A stretch of DNA of 38,735 bases from CAYWHE01 sp964458125 (GTDB lineage Bacteria; Bacteroidota; Bacteroidia; AKYH767-A; OLB10). A program made the translations under genes and the position numbers. How positions within the stretch are numbered: position 1 is the first letter of the stretch; each line of letters begins with the position of its first letter. Shown piece by piece: positions 8,039 to 16,880 of the stretch. The stretch lies in assembly GCA_964458125.1 (NCBI GenBank), contig CAYWHE010000006.1, positions 1 to 38,735 on the forward strand. The letters are read 5' to 3'. Below the pieces are notes generated by a model. That model searched no databases. It was not told the DNA's origin and was given only the letters and a program-made list of their open reading frames with translations.

Positions 8039-8070
8039 AAAAAGCCTGCTCCTGACCAGCAGGCTTTTTT
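8039..8070. terminator. Bidirectional intrinsic terminator
   Basis: AAAAAGCCTGCT (8039-8050) pairs perfectly with AGCAGGCTTTTTT (8058-8070) around a 7-nt loop, giving a T-run in both directions. It isolates the microprotein region from the large gene at 8376. Confidence 0.75.
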
Positions 8071-8343
8071 AATGAAAAAATATCTTATCGGAGCGATCCA
8101 TTTTATCCATGAGACTTAATTCGTGCAGTATCGTGGAATAAAAAAGAAAATCATACAGCTATCATCTGTCCGAAAATTTGTTTATGATGAGGAATGACTG
8201 CATCATTTAAATTGTTTGGTACGTCCTGATGAAACATGGAATTATTTGTTCATACAGATTGTGACAGGGTGATTCATAATCAAGGAGGCTGGCGGAAAAA
8301 TGAAAATCACAACGTAAAGGGACCCCCCCGAATTGAAATAAGA
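8071..8343. other. Non-coding stretch upstream of the 1418-aa protein gene
   Basis: This AT-rich stretch has no ORF beyond about 15 codons, no tRNA and no clear hairpin. A C-run (CCCCCCC) lies at 8323-8329. Only the -7 box that follows it looks functional. Confidence 0.5.
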
Positions 8344-8351
8344 GTATATTT
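8344..8351 (+). promoter_or_regulatory. Possible -7 box of the SBBP/T9SS gene
   Basis: TATATTTG fits TAnnTTTG and lies 18-25 bases before the candidate ATGs at 8370 and 8376. No matching -33 box is seen 19-20 nt upstream. Confidence 0.38.
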
Positions 8352-8375
8352 GAAGTGGCAAAAGGAATCATGCAA

Positions 8376-11300
8376 ATGAAATCATTAAGCCTTGCCCTGC
8401 TGTTTTGGATGGCCGGGATTTCTTCCTTTGCACAATACTGGATGCGTTCCTGCGGAGGTCCGACTATCGATGAAGGCCTGGCCATAGCCACCGGGCCGCA
8501 GGACGAAACGGTAACCACAGGCTATTTCACCAATACGGCCGGTTTTGGAAACACGACCCTGACCGCATACGGGGTTAACGATATTTTTATCCTGAAAACC
8601 GACCAGGCCGGTATCATCCAGTGGGTGAAAAAAGCGGGTGGTGCCAGCGTGGATAAGGGACTCGCTGCAGCCGTTGATCCATCAGGCCATATACTGGTTA
8701 CAGGTTTTTATAACGGCACGGCCCAGTTTGATTCACAAACCATCACCTCGGCCGGTCAGCAGGACATATTTGTGGCCAGGTATGATCCTGCGGGAAACCT
8801 GCTCTGGGTGCAAACCGCAGGGGGAGCGGGCAGTGATATCGGCAACGATGTCAAAACCGATGCCTTTGGAAACTGTTACGTCACCGGGGAGTTCACCGGA
8901 TCCTGTACCATCGGATCCGTAAATCTGAACAGCCTCAATGGAAGTATTGATGTATTTATTGCCAAGTATGATCCTTCCGGAACCCTGCTGTGGGTGAGAC
9001 AGGGAGCAGGCGCGGGTACCGACAGGGGAACGGACCTGGCCGTTGATAATAACGGCAACGTATACGTAAGCGGTATGTTCAACGATACCATTACGTTTGA
9101 CCAGCCTCATTACACCATCATCAGCAACGCCGTCTTCCTGGTAAAGTATGATGCTTCCGGTCAGGAACAGTGGTTCCGGTGGATGGGATGCACCGGGCAG
9201 CTGATGCCCGGCGGCCTGGACTCGCGTAGCAACCGGCAGGCCCTCGCAGGTTCCTTTACAGGTAACATGCAGTTTTACGGCAATGGCCCAGCCCAGACGC
9301 TGACAGGGCCGTCGACGGACAATTTTTTTTTAGGCCTGTATGACGAAGCCGGCAACCTGCTATGGAAAACCGCCAATGGTTCAACTGGAAATGTATCGGC
9401 CGAGGATGTTGTGATCCGGTCCGACCAGGCCTGCGTGGTGGGTGGAAATTTCAACTGCCGGCTGACTGATTTTTCAGCCGTATACGGAACAGGTACGTTT
9501 TGCAGCGTGGGGTATCAGGATGTCTTTGAAGCAGGGTACGACAGTTCGGGGAACTGGATATGGGCCAGGAATTTCGGCGGGCCGGGCGAGGATTACCTGC
9601 ACGGGATTTGTGTTCAGTCATCGGACCGAACCGGTGTGACGGGTAGTTTTACCGAAAGGTTGTTTTCCACCTTCCATCCCCAGCATTTCAACGGATACGC
9701 AACCACACTTTTTCCGGGATCAGGAACCTTTTGCAATGACTCTGCATATTTTAATAACCTTGAATTATTTGATACGACAGCCACTCAACAGATTTTTATA
9801 AATTTCAATACGGATCTTGCGCGGCAGCCGATGGATTATTTTATGCGCCAGGGCGCCAATTGTCTGCGGTTCTTTGAGGATATCCGCATATGCCCGTTGT
9901 CCGGCAATTGCATGGATACGCTTATGGCCTGCGGCCAACTGGACCTCAGGGTTGATCTGCGAACCAACCAGGCCGGACCATTATTTCAATACAGCTGGAG
10001 CAACGGGCAAACGACTCCCCTGGCCACGGTCAATACCACGGGAACGGTCGCCGTTACGGTTACTTCCGGCGACGGATGTTTTTCGAATACCGATTCCATT
10101 TATGTCGTTATTCATCCGGTTCCTCCGGTACCGCTGATTTCGGACAGCAAGGGGATTAATTTTTTTAACCTGAACACCGTGCCGGTACAAATTTGTCCAC
10201 CCGATTCCGTGATACTCTTTGCGCCGAATGCCGGAGCCAACACGGTGAACTGGAGTTCCTTTCCTTCCGGCCAGAACCCGGTAACCGTTACGGTTCCCGG
10301 TTCTTATACCTGTTTCTTCACCGACAGCAATGGCTGCCAGCGGACCAATTCAGTCCAGGTTACCGGCGCCCTGCCACTGACCGGCATTTATCCTCAGCTG
10401 ATTTGCGTACAGGATACCGACAGGAATGATACCATCGTCATCTGTGAAGGTATGTACATCAATATGTTTCCTTACGATACCATTTCCAATCCCGGAGCAC
10501 AGTTAAACTGTATGCCGGCTTTATCGGAGGTGCATTGGATGTATACCATGAACGGCTCCAATTACAATTCCACCACCGATTGCGGAAGTCCTTTCGGCAT
10601 CCTTTCCCTGCTGGCTGCTCCACCCGGTAATTATACCTTTCTGTTTACGGCCTGGATCGTACGTTCAAATGCCTGTGGCATGGATTCGGTTTACATCACA
10701 AAACCATTATATGTGACCGTGAACCCTTCTCCGCCGCCGGTAACGCTCAATATTTCGATTTCAGGACCCACGGAGATTTGCTTCGGTGACACCATATACC
10801 TCGTGGCATCCGGGGGAACCAATTATGTTTGGAACACCGGAGTTGTCAATGATTCCCTGATGGTAACAGCCTCTTCCAGTTATTTTGTGAGTTCAACGAA
10901 TACGGTTACCAACGGGTTTGGTTGTTCAACCATCTCCAATGGGGGCGCCAGCCAGTTCGTCAGTCCGGTGCAGCAGCCGGTCATTACCTGCCAGCCGGTA
11001 TCAGGATTTATTTGCCCCGGCGATTCCATTCAGTTGATCTGCTCGGGAACCTCCGGAAGTTTTCAATGGCAGGGACCGGGCGGCACGTTAGCCGATTCCA
11101 TTAATATCGTTTATGCGAATACGCCCGGATTTTATTATTGTGTTCAGACCCTTTCCCCATCCTGCCTGCTCGTTTCCAATACGCTGCAGGTTTTCCAGGT
11201 CACTACCCCCAATTACCAGATGTTGCCCGATTCAGTCATCTGTAGCGGCGACTCGGTCAGGCTCATGATTTATGCCGACTCAAGCGCCCTGATCATGTGG

Positions 11301-12632
11301 TACCCTCCGCTTTGGGGAACTGATTTTTCCCAGGTCGTCTATACCGGCGGCCTGTATCAGTGCGAAGTATACCATTGCAACAACCTGTATACGTTTACTT
11401 TTTTGGTGACTGAAGACAGCGGACTGGCAACCATTACCGGCCTGGACACCTCCCTGACCTTCTGCCAGGGGGATTCCATGCTGTTGGCGGCCAATACCGG
11501 CATGGCTTCCTATAACTGGCTTCCTTCCGGAGAACAAACCCAGCAGATCTGGGTGACAACAGGAGGGACCGTGGAACTGACTACCGTCAATACAAACGGA
11601 TGCAGGGATACGGCTTCCATAACCCTGGCTGAGCAGATCAACAACCTGCTTCCTCCCCAGGTCAGCGATACGGTTGTTTGTCAGGGCGACAGTCTCCTGC
11701 TGACGGCATTTTCACCGCAACCGGTCAACTGGGCTCTGACGGCCGGTTACGGCAATGCATTTTTACAGGGAAACCAGTTTATAACGCCACCCTTATACGC
11801 ACCAATTACATATTACCTGTTTACCGATTCGGGAAAATGCAAAAGCGCATTTGATTCCCTGCATGTTGCCATGGCTCCTCCAGCCCATGCCGGGATCACG
11901 CCGTCGGATACTTCGCTTCTCTTCTGTGAAGGTGATTCCCTTGTTTTGCAGGCTGATACCGGTATGGTTTCTTATCTCTGGCTGCCGGATTTTGTGAATT
12001 CCAATACGCTGACCATTGATACTACGGTGACCGTTTTTTTAATCGCCGGTAATGCCTGGGGGTGTCGCGATACGGCTTCAATTTCAGCCACGATGCAGGA
12101 GAATAACCTGCAGCCTCCTTTTGCTGCGGATACGGTGATTTGCGAAGGAGAAAGTATTTTGATTGTTGCCTATGGAAATGGTCATCCAAACTGGGCTTCG
12201 GCCCCGGATTATAATTCCCTGATCCAGTCTGGAAATCCTTTTCAGACTCCTCCACTGACGGACCCGGTAACCTATTACCTGTTTGCCGATTCCATGGTTT
12301 GCCGCAGCGACTTCGATTCCGTTCGGATTGGAATTGAAACTTGCGGGGAAATTCCGGATACTTCAACCGTCATCATTCCGGACATTTTTACTCCCAATGA
12401 TGATGGCCTTAATGATTTCTTTCCGGGATTTACCCGAAATCGCATCGTCAGCCTGCTTGTTTTTAACCGCTGGGGAAGTGAAGTGTATCACGCATCAAAC
12501 GGTTACCTGGGATGGAATGGCAACAGTAATACGAACCGGCCTATGGCAGACGGAACTTATTTTTACCTGATCGAATTCGAAAAGAATGGTCAGGTGAAAA
12601 CGGCCAGAGGCATGGTTCTGCTCCGCCGGTAA
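8376..12632 (+). CDS. Large T9SS surface protein with SBBP propeller and Ig-like modules
   Basis: The 1418-aa protein has a signal peptide (MKSLSLALLFWMAG then SSFAQ). The N-terminal ~400 residues are repeated SBBP units with the recurring pattern DIFI-KYD-GN-LW, D-GN-YVTG-F; these form a beta-propeller. The middle ~800 residues contain Ig/PKD-like modules that repeat C-GDS and SY-W motifs and include pairs of near-duplicate segments around residues 1030-1300. The last ~85 residues (PDIFTPNDDGLNDFF to ARGMVLLRR) are a gliding-motility-type (type B) T9SS C-terminal domain. It should be exported through T9SS as an adhesin-like surface protein; no enzyme motif is visible. The frame opens at GTG 8355, with ATGs at 8370 and 8376; AAGGA upstream is best spaced for 8376. 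Confidence 0.9.
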   Translation: MKSLSLALLFWMAGISSFAQYWMRSCGGPTIDEGLAIATGPQDETVTTGYFTNTAGFGNTTLTAYGVNDIFILKTDQAGIIQWVKKAGGASVDKGLAAAVDPSGHILVTGFYNGTAQFDSQTITSAGQQDIFVARYDPAGNLLWVQTAGGAGSDIGNDVKTDAFGNCYVTGEFTGSCTIGSVNLNSLNGSIDVFIAKYDPSGTLLWVRQGAGAGTDRGTDLAVDNNGNVYVSGMFNDTITFDQPHYTIISNAVFLVKYDASGQEQWFRWMGCTGQLMPGGLDSRSNRQALAGSFTGNMQFYGNGPAQTLTGPSTDNFFLGLYDEAGNLLWKTANGSTGNVSAEDVVIRSDQACVVGGNFNCRLTDFSAVYGTGTFCSVGYQDVFEAGYDSSGNWIWARNFGGPGEDYLHGICVQSSDRTGVTGSFTERLFSTFHPQHFNGYATTLFPGSGTFCNDSAYFNNLELFDTTATQQIFINFNTDLARQPMDYFMRQGANCLRFFEDIRICPLSGNCMDTLMACGQLDLRVDLRTNQAGPLFQYSWSNGQTTPLATVNTTGTVAVTVTSGDGCFSNTDSIYVVIHPVPPVPLISDSKGINFFNLNTVPVQICPPDSVILFAPNAGANTVNWSSFPSGQNPVTVTVPGSYTCFFTDSNGCQRTNSVQVTGALPLTGIYPQLICVQDTDRNDTIVICEGMYINMFPYDTISNPGAQLNCMPALSEVHWMYTMNGSNYNSTTDCGSPFGILSLLAAPPGNYTFLFTAWIVRSNACGMDSVYITKPLYVTVNPSPPPVTLNISISGPTEICFGDTIYLVASGGTNYVWNTGVVNDSLMVTASSSYFVSSTNTVTNGFGCSTISNGGASQFVSPVQQPVITCQPVSGFICPGDSIQLICSGTSGSFQWQGPGGTLADSINIVYANTPGFYYCVQTLSPSCLLVSNTLQVFQVTTPNYQMLPDSVICSGDSVRLMIYADSSALIMWYPPLWGTDFSQVVYTGGLYQCEVYHCNNLYTFTFLVTEDSGLATITGLDTSLTFCQGDSMLLAANTGMASYNWLPSGEQTQQIWVTTGGTVELTTVNTNGCRDTASITLAEQINNLLPPQVSDTVVCQGDSLLLTAFSPQPVNWALTAGYGNAFLQGNQFITPPLYAPITYYLFTDSGKCKSAFDSLHVAMAPPAHAGITPSDTSLLFCEGDSLVLQADTGMVSYLWLPDFVNSNTLTIDTTVTVFLIAGNAWGCRDTASISATMQENNLQPPFAADTVICEGESILIVAYGNGHPNWASAPDYNSLIQSGNPFQTPPLTDPVTYYLFADSMVCRSDFDSVRIGIETCGEIPDTSTVIIPDIFTPNDDGLNDFFPGFTRNRIVSLLVFNRWGSEVYHASNGYLGWNGNSNTNRPMADGTYFYLIEFEKNGQVKTARGMVLLRR

Positions 12633-12664
12633 GTTTAAAAGGGATGGCCCGGACGAACAATTTA

Positions 12665-12695
12665 TTTGTTTCTTCCATAAATAATCGTAAATTAG
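12665..12695 (+). promoter_or_regulatory. Near-consensus promoter of the 640-aa secreted protein gene
   Basis: TTTG (12665-12668), 19 nt, TAAATTAG (12688-12695), with one mismatch to TAnnTTTG. Transcription would start near 12702, which excludes the upstream GTG at 12697 and supports the ATG at 12718. Confidence 0.5.
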
Positions 12696-12717
12696 CGTGA
12701 ATTTAATCCTGTTTGCC

Positions 12718-14640
12718 ATGACAACCCATACGTTTAAAAGGTGCATGGCCTTCCTGGTTTTTTCCCTGGTATTATCGCCTGGCCTGATAGCCCAAAACAC
12801 CCGGATTGGCGCAACCTCTGCGATTCCAAACCCTTCCTCCATGCTTGATATTGACGGAGCGACCGGTCTTGCACAACCAAAAGGCGTATTGTTGCCCCGC
12901 TTGACCCAGGCCCAGCGGCTGGCCATGAACCCTCTTCCTGCCGCAGCCCAGGGTCTTATTGTATACCAGACCAATACGGTCGGAAATTCACTGGAGGGCC
13001 TTTATTTCAACAGCAGCCTGACCACCACCCCAAACTGGATTCACCTCAGTGGAGACGGATGGCTCTTGAATGGAAATACAGCTACTGTACCAGGTGTTGC
13101 AGCGGGCCAGAATTTTATAGGAACCACCGATGTGAAGGATTTTGTCATTGCGACCAATACCCTGGAAGCTGTGCGTGTTTTAAGTAATCAGTTTGTTAAA
13201 ATCACCACGTTGGCCGGGGTAGCCGATGTGGGAGCGGGTACTGCAATCGTTACCGCTGATGCCACAGGCATGCTGGGAAAATATATTGCCAACATGCCCC
13301 CGGCAGGCACCCTGGAACTTTGGTTTCGTCCGGTTGCAGCACCCTATATTCAACCTATGTCCAACCTGAATGTCAGGGTGTATGACACTGCTCCGGCCCA
13401 GCCATATGGCGTTTTTTACGATGGCGGTACCAATACGGTAGGTGGTTATTTCCGGACCACTTCTTCCACTCCCGGTACAACAGCCATCCAGGGCTTCAGC
13501 GATGTAGCCGGGCAACAGCAATACGGATACCTCGGTTATAACGGACCCATCACCATAGGCGCTTCTACGATCAACGGCGCTTCCGTTTATGGGTATACCG
13601 ATGATCCAACCTCCACTGCCGTTTACGGGAAGACACAGAATAATGCAACGGTTGCAGCCGTTTTGGGCTATTCCAGTATCTGGATCCCCGGTTACTTTTA
13701 CGGAGATGACGGCTCTGCAGTATTTGCGACACGACCCGGCGTATACGGACAACTGAACACGACCATTAATAAAGTCGGGTATCACAGTGCCGTTCGGGGT
13801 TATTCTATTTATAGCGGTGGAGGAAATCCAGGTTATGTTACCGGCGGAAATTTTACAGCTGTCGGCAATGGATCCGGTGGCCCCACCACAGAGGATGGAC
13901 AGGGTGTTTATGCAGTATATGTAGGATCCGGAACAACGAGAAGAACAGGCGGTTATTTTTATGCCAGTGATGGCATTACTGCCAATTACCTGATGGTGGC
14001 CGATCACCTGAACAACAGGAAGGCAACCGGTACGGGAGCGGCAGTATCTGAAGTGATTCCAACAGCCCATCATGGCCGCATCATGCTGACCACACCCGAA
14101 TCCCCCGAATACTGGTATATCGATTATGGCACCGTTCAACTGGTGAATGGAAAAGCACATGTTGCTATCGATCCGATTCTGACCGATATCATCATGGTGG
14201 ACCAGCAGCATCCCATACGGGTATTTCCTCAAGCCAATATCCCGGGCTGCAACGGACTTGCCGTATTGAATAAGTCAGCCACCGGATTCGACCTGGTGGA
14301 AGTCAACAACGGGAACAGCTCCGGTGAGGTGGATTATCAACTGGTGGTGAAGCCCAAAACCAATTTTGGTGAAGGCCGCTTCCCGCAGGGGCCGGGTCCG
14401 CTTTTAAAACAAGGGGAAGATCCGGAAGGAGCCCAAGCGGCCAACCAGCCTGACCGGTCCAAATTATTCCGCTGGCCAGCCGACTGGGACGTATACGGAT
14501 ATGATCCTGTTGCCAAAACGGCCGTTGGCGATGTCGTGCCTGCCGGACCCCATGCCGGTCAGGTAAAACTTGCCAATGGCAAATTTGAATACGGGCTTCC
14601 GGTGAAAAATGACCATGTCCGAACGGACCAGGAAAAGTAA
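12718..14640 (+). CDS. Secreted tail-fibre-like protein of unknown function
   Basis: The 640-aa protein has a signal peptide (hydrophobic FLVFSLVLS, then GLIAQN). It opens with the opening common in Bacteroidota surface proteins (SSMLDIDG, then KGVLLPRLTQAQRLAM and GLIVYQTN). The centre is rich in Gly, Tyr and Thr, with repeated units of the type VYGYTD, GGYFRTT, GYFYGDDG and GGYFYASDG, a beta-helix- or fibre-like pattern. The C-terminal third (IMVDQQHPIRVFPQANIPG to VDYQLVVKP) resembles a domain found in bacterial fibre-type proteins. No T9SS C-terminal domain is visible, so the route beyond the periplasm is open. It follows the 1418-aa protein by 85 bases but has its own promoter. Function is unknown; a structural or adhesive role is inference. 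Confidence 0.78.
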   Translation: MTTHTFKRCMAFLVFSLVLSPGLIAQNTRIGATSAIPNPSSMLDIDGATGLAQPKGVLLPRLTQAQRLAMNPLPAAAQGLIVYQTNTVGNSLEGLYFNSSLTTTPNWIHLSGDGWLLNGNTATVPGVAAGQNFIGTTDVKDFVIATNTLEAVRVLSNQFVKITTLAGVADVGAGTAIVTADATGMLGKYIANMPPAGTLELWFRPVAAPYIQPMSNLNVRVYDTAPAQPYGVFYDGGTNTVGGYFRTTSSTPGTTAIQGFSDVAGQQQYGYLGYNGPITIGASTINGASVYGYTDDPTSTAVYGKTQNNATVAAVLGYSSIWIPGYFYGDDGSAVFATRPGVYGQLNTTINKVGYHSAVRGYSIYSGGGNPGYVTGGNFTAVGNGSGGPTTEDGQGVYAVYVGSGTTRRTGGYFYASDGITANYLMVADHLNNRKATGTGAAVSEVIPTAHHGRIMLTTPESPEYWYIDYGTVQLVNGKAHVAIDPILTDIIMVDQQHPIRVFPQANIPGCNGLAVLNKSATGFDLVEVNNGNSSGEVDYQLVVKPKTNFGEGRFPQGPGPLLKQGEDPEGAQAANQPDRSKLFRWPADWDVYGYDPVAKTAVGDVVPAGPHAGQVKLANGKFEYGLPVKNDHVRTDQEK

Positions 14641-14668
14641 GGCCCGCATGACCATTACATTTTAATTC

Positions 14669-15973
14669 TCACTTTTCGGTTTTCAGTACCTCGGTAAGAA
14701 ATCTGCCGCACCTCCATACATCCTCAAATGAATTGTACAGGGGCACAGGAGAAAACCGGATGACATCCGGCGACCGCCAGTCACCCATGACCTGTTTTTC
14801 AGTTAACCTGTCGAATACCTTTCTTCCGTCAGCACTGAAACGTACCGACAACTGACATCCCCGCTGAGACGGGTCTGAAGGCGTTATGATCTGAATCTTG
14901 TCAGAAGCCTTGTTTTCCATTATGGCCTCCTGGATAACATATTCCATATACGCAGTTAACAGCCGGCTCTTCTTAACAAGGTTATCCATTCCGGCCCGGC
15001 TGAAAAGATCCAGGGATGCACGCAGGGCGGCCATCGGCAGCACCGGGGCATTGCTTAACTGCCAGGAATCAGCGCTTTTGGCCGGAATAAATTCAGCAGG
15101 CATGGTAAACCTGGTAGCCGGGTCATTTCCCCACCAGCCGGCCAGGCGTAACAGATTTTCATTGCCGGCATGCCTGCGGTTGACGAAGGCCCCGGCCACA
15201 CCCCCGGGACCGCTGTTCAGGTATTTGTAAGAACACCAGACGCCAAAATCAACGTCCCAGTCGTGGAGTTTCAGCCGTATATTTCCGGCAGCATGGGCCA
15301 GGTCGAAACCGGCCAGAGCTCCGGCCTGATGCGCCCTGGCCGTAATGACCGGAAGATCGAAATACTGACCGGAATAATAATTCACGCCTCCCATCATCAC
15401 CAGGGCCAGTTCGGGACCATGCTTGTCGATGCTTTCCAGAATGTCTGCAGTCCGGAGAACCTGTTCGCCGGGCCTGGGAAATAATTCGATGATGCTTGCC
15501 GAAGGATTCAGGCCATGAAGTTTTACCTGGGAAGCCAATGCGTATTGGTCGGATGGAAAGGCTCCGCCTTCACAGATGATTTTATAGCGCTTGCGCCCAG
15601 GCCGGTAAAAGGAAATCATCATCAGGTGAAGATTGGTGGTCAGGCTGTTCATCACCACGACCTCATCCGGATAAGCACCAACGATTCCAGCCATCGGTTC
15701 ACGGAGGAACTCATGATAGGAAAACCATGGCGTGCGTGCATGGAAATGCCCTTCCACACCCCAATGGGCCCAATCGTCCAGTTCCTGTATGATATACGGC
15801 TTAACCCCTTTTGGCTGAAGCCCCAAGGAGTTTCCACAGAAATATAAGACTTCCCTTCCCCCGATGACCGGAATATGGAATTCGTCACGATAAGATCTCA
15901 ACGGATCTTCCTGGTCTCTCGCCTGAGCATAGGAAAGGGTGTTTTCCAAAGCCAGTTGCATTGCGTTTTGCAT
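14669..15973 (-). CDS. kynU: Kynureninase
   Basis: This 434-aa PLP enzyme of fold type I cleaves kynurenine (or 3-hydroxykynurenine) to anthranilate (or 3-hydroxyanthranilate) and alanine. Visible features are the N-terminal FCGNSLGLQPKG, the PLP-binding Asp in GFDLAHAAGN (D224) and the Schiff-base lysine in CSYKYLNSGPGG (K250). C-terminal SQRGCQLSVRF and SPDVIRFSPVPLYN are also typical of the family. Length matches known kynureninases. It is the last gene of a reverse operon, 25 bases behind the UbiA-like gene. Tryptophan dioxygenase and kynurenine monooxygenase genes are not in the window, so whether it serves tryptophan breakdown or NAD synthesis cannot be decided. The ATG at 15973 is taken; an in-frame ATG at 15961 is possible. 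Confidence 0.92.
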   Translation of the reverse strand: MQNAMQLALENTLSYAQARDQEDPLRSYRDEFHIPVIGGREVLYFCGNSLGLQPKGVKPYIIQELDDWAHWGVEGHFHARTPWFSYHEFLREPMAGIVGAYPDEVVVMNSLTTNLHLMMISFYRPGRKRYKIICEGGAFPSDQYALASQVKLHGLNPSASIIELFPRPGEQVLRTADILESIDKHGPELALVMMGGVNYYSGQYFDLPVITARAHQAGALAGFDLAHAAGNIRLKLHDWDVDFGVWCSYKYLNSGPGGVAGAFVNRRHAGNENLLRLAGWWGNDPATRFTMPAEFIPAKSADSWQLSNAPVLPMAALRASLDLFSRAGMDNLVKKSRLLTAYMEYVIQEAIMENKASDKIQIITPSDPSQRGCQLSVRFSADGRKVFDRLTEKQVMGDWRSPDVIRFSPVPLYNSFEDVWRCGRFLTEVLKTEK

Positions 15974-15998
15974 TTGTATTTAAAAAAATTGGTGTGAA

Positions 15999-16871
15999 TT
16001 AAATTTCGGGATGTTTGAGCAGCAGGACCACCAGCAAAAACTGCAGTATCATGGTACCATCGAGGAAGAGGGAAAAAAAATATCTTTTCCTGGAAAAATC
16101 TGCAAGTATAATGATCATGGCCGTTACGATGATGGACAGGTAAAAAGCCAATGCAGTTTCATGCATACCGGTACCGGCTGCCATGCTTCCGGCGGGTGAA
16201 CAAAGCACTAAAAAACCAAAGCAGATAAGGGAAAGCAGGGCGATGACTTTCGTTTTGCCTGTACCCAGGAGTACAGGCAACGTGTGCAGGCTGTTCTTCT
16301 TATCTTCACGGTAATCCCTGATGTCGTAAGGAATGGCAATTGCCAGGATAAAGAAAAATCGTCTCAACAGCAGGAAAACCGTTTCGCTTTTCAGTTCCGC
16401 CAGGCCCTGATAGAAGGAAAGCGGCAACAAAACCGTAAATAATGTCCAGATGACCGATAACCAGAGATTTTTAATCAGGGGAATATTCCGGATCTGAAGA
16501 ACGGTCCCGCCCAGTTTGAAACGATAGAGGTATAGCAGGCATAAAAAACCTCCTGTCAGAGCGATCAGAATTGTGGAGGGGGGCAAGAGCAGGAGACAAC
16601 CCAGGGAAAGCAATCCGCCAATGATTACGGGAATTAAGCGGGCCGTTTTTCGGGAAACCATAAAAGGGAATGAGTCTCCCAGACAGGCCAGGTGATAAAT
16701 AAAATAGGAGCCCGAAAGTACGAAACAGGCCAGGGGAGAAAATTCAACCGGTATCGATGCCAGGATACAGGTTTCATAGTACAGACACAAAGCCGAAAGG
16801 GCAATAACGAGGTGTGAAGAGCCTGTTTGCTCGGCAAGGAGGGGCAGGTGTTTGCTGTATCCGGAAAGCAT
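15999..16871 (-). CDS. UbiA-like prenyltransferase family membrane protein
   Basis: The 290-aa protein has eight or nine hydrophobic helices and one clear UbiA signature: IPYDIRDYREDKK followed by TLPVLLG near residues 180-203. This is the second Asp-rich, Mg-diphosphate-binding motif. The first Asp-rich motif (NDxxD type) expected near the second helix is not visible; the equivalent region reads YHLACLGDSF or YLYRFKLG. Either it uses an unusual first site or it has diverged from prenyl transfer. Family members attach prenyl chains to aromatic rings (menaquinone, haem, chlorophyll). No quinone genes are nearby. The ATG at 16871 gives a 9-base gap to the upstream gene; a TTG at 16880 directly adjoins its stop. 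It is co-transcribed with kynureninase. Confidence 0.75.
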   Translation of the reverse strand: MLSGYSKHLPLLAEQTGSSHLVIALSALCLYYETCILASIPVEFSPLACFVLSGSYFIYHLACLGDSFPFMVSRKTARLIPVIIGGLLSLGCLLLLPPSTILIALTGGFLCLLYLYRFKLGGTVLQIRNIPLIKNLWLSVIWTLFTVLLPLSFYQGLAELKSETVFLLLRRFFFILAIAIPYDIRDYREDKKNSLHTLPVLLGTGKTKVIALLSLICFGFLVLCSPAGSMAAGTGMHETALAFYLSIIVTAMIIILADFSRKRYFFSLFLDGTMILQFLLVVLLLKHPEI

Positions 16872-16880
16872 GATATGCAA

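Noticed and set aside
8073..8120. Short forward ORF starting MKKYLIGAIHF
   Set aside because: Only 15 codons, directly behind a terminator, no ribosome-binding or promoter support.
8355..8375. GTG and first ATG as start of the 1418-aa protein
   Set aside because: They would place the ribosome-binding-like AAGGA inside the gene or too close; the ATG at 8376 is better spaced and gives a clean signal peptide.
13180..14232. 350-codon reverse ORF opposite the fibre-like protein
   Set aside because: Rich in Cys, Gly, Ile and Ser, and fully antisense to a repetitive gene with signal peptide; a shadow of biased codons.
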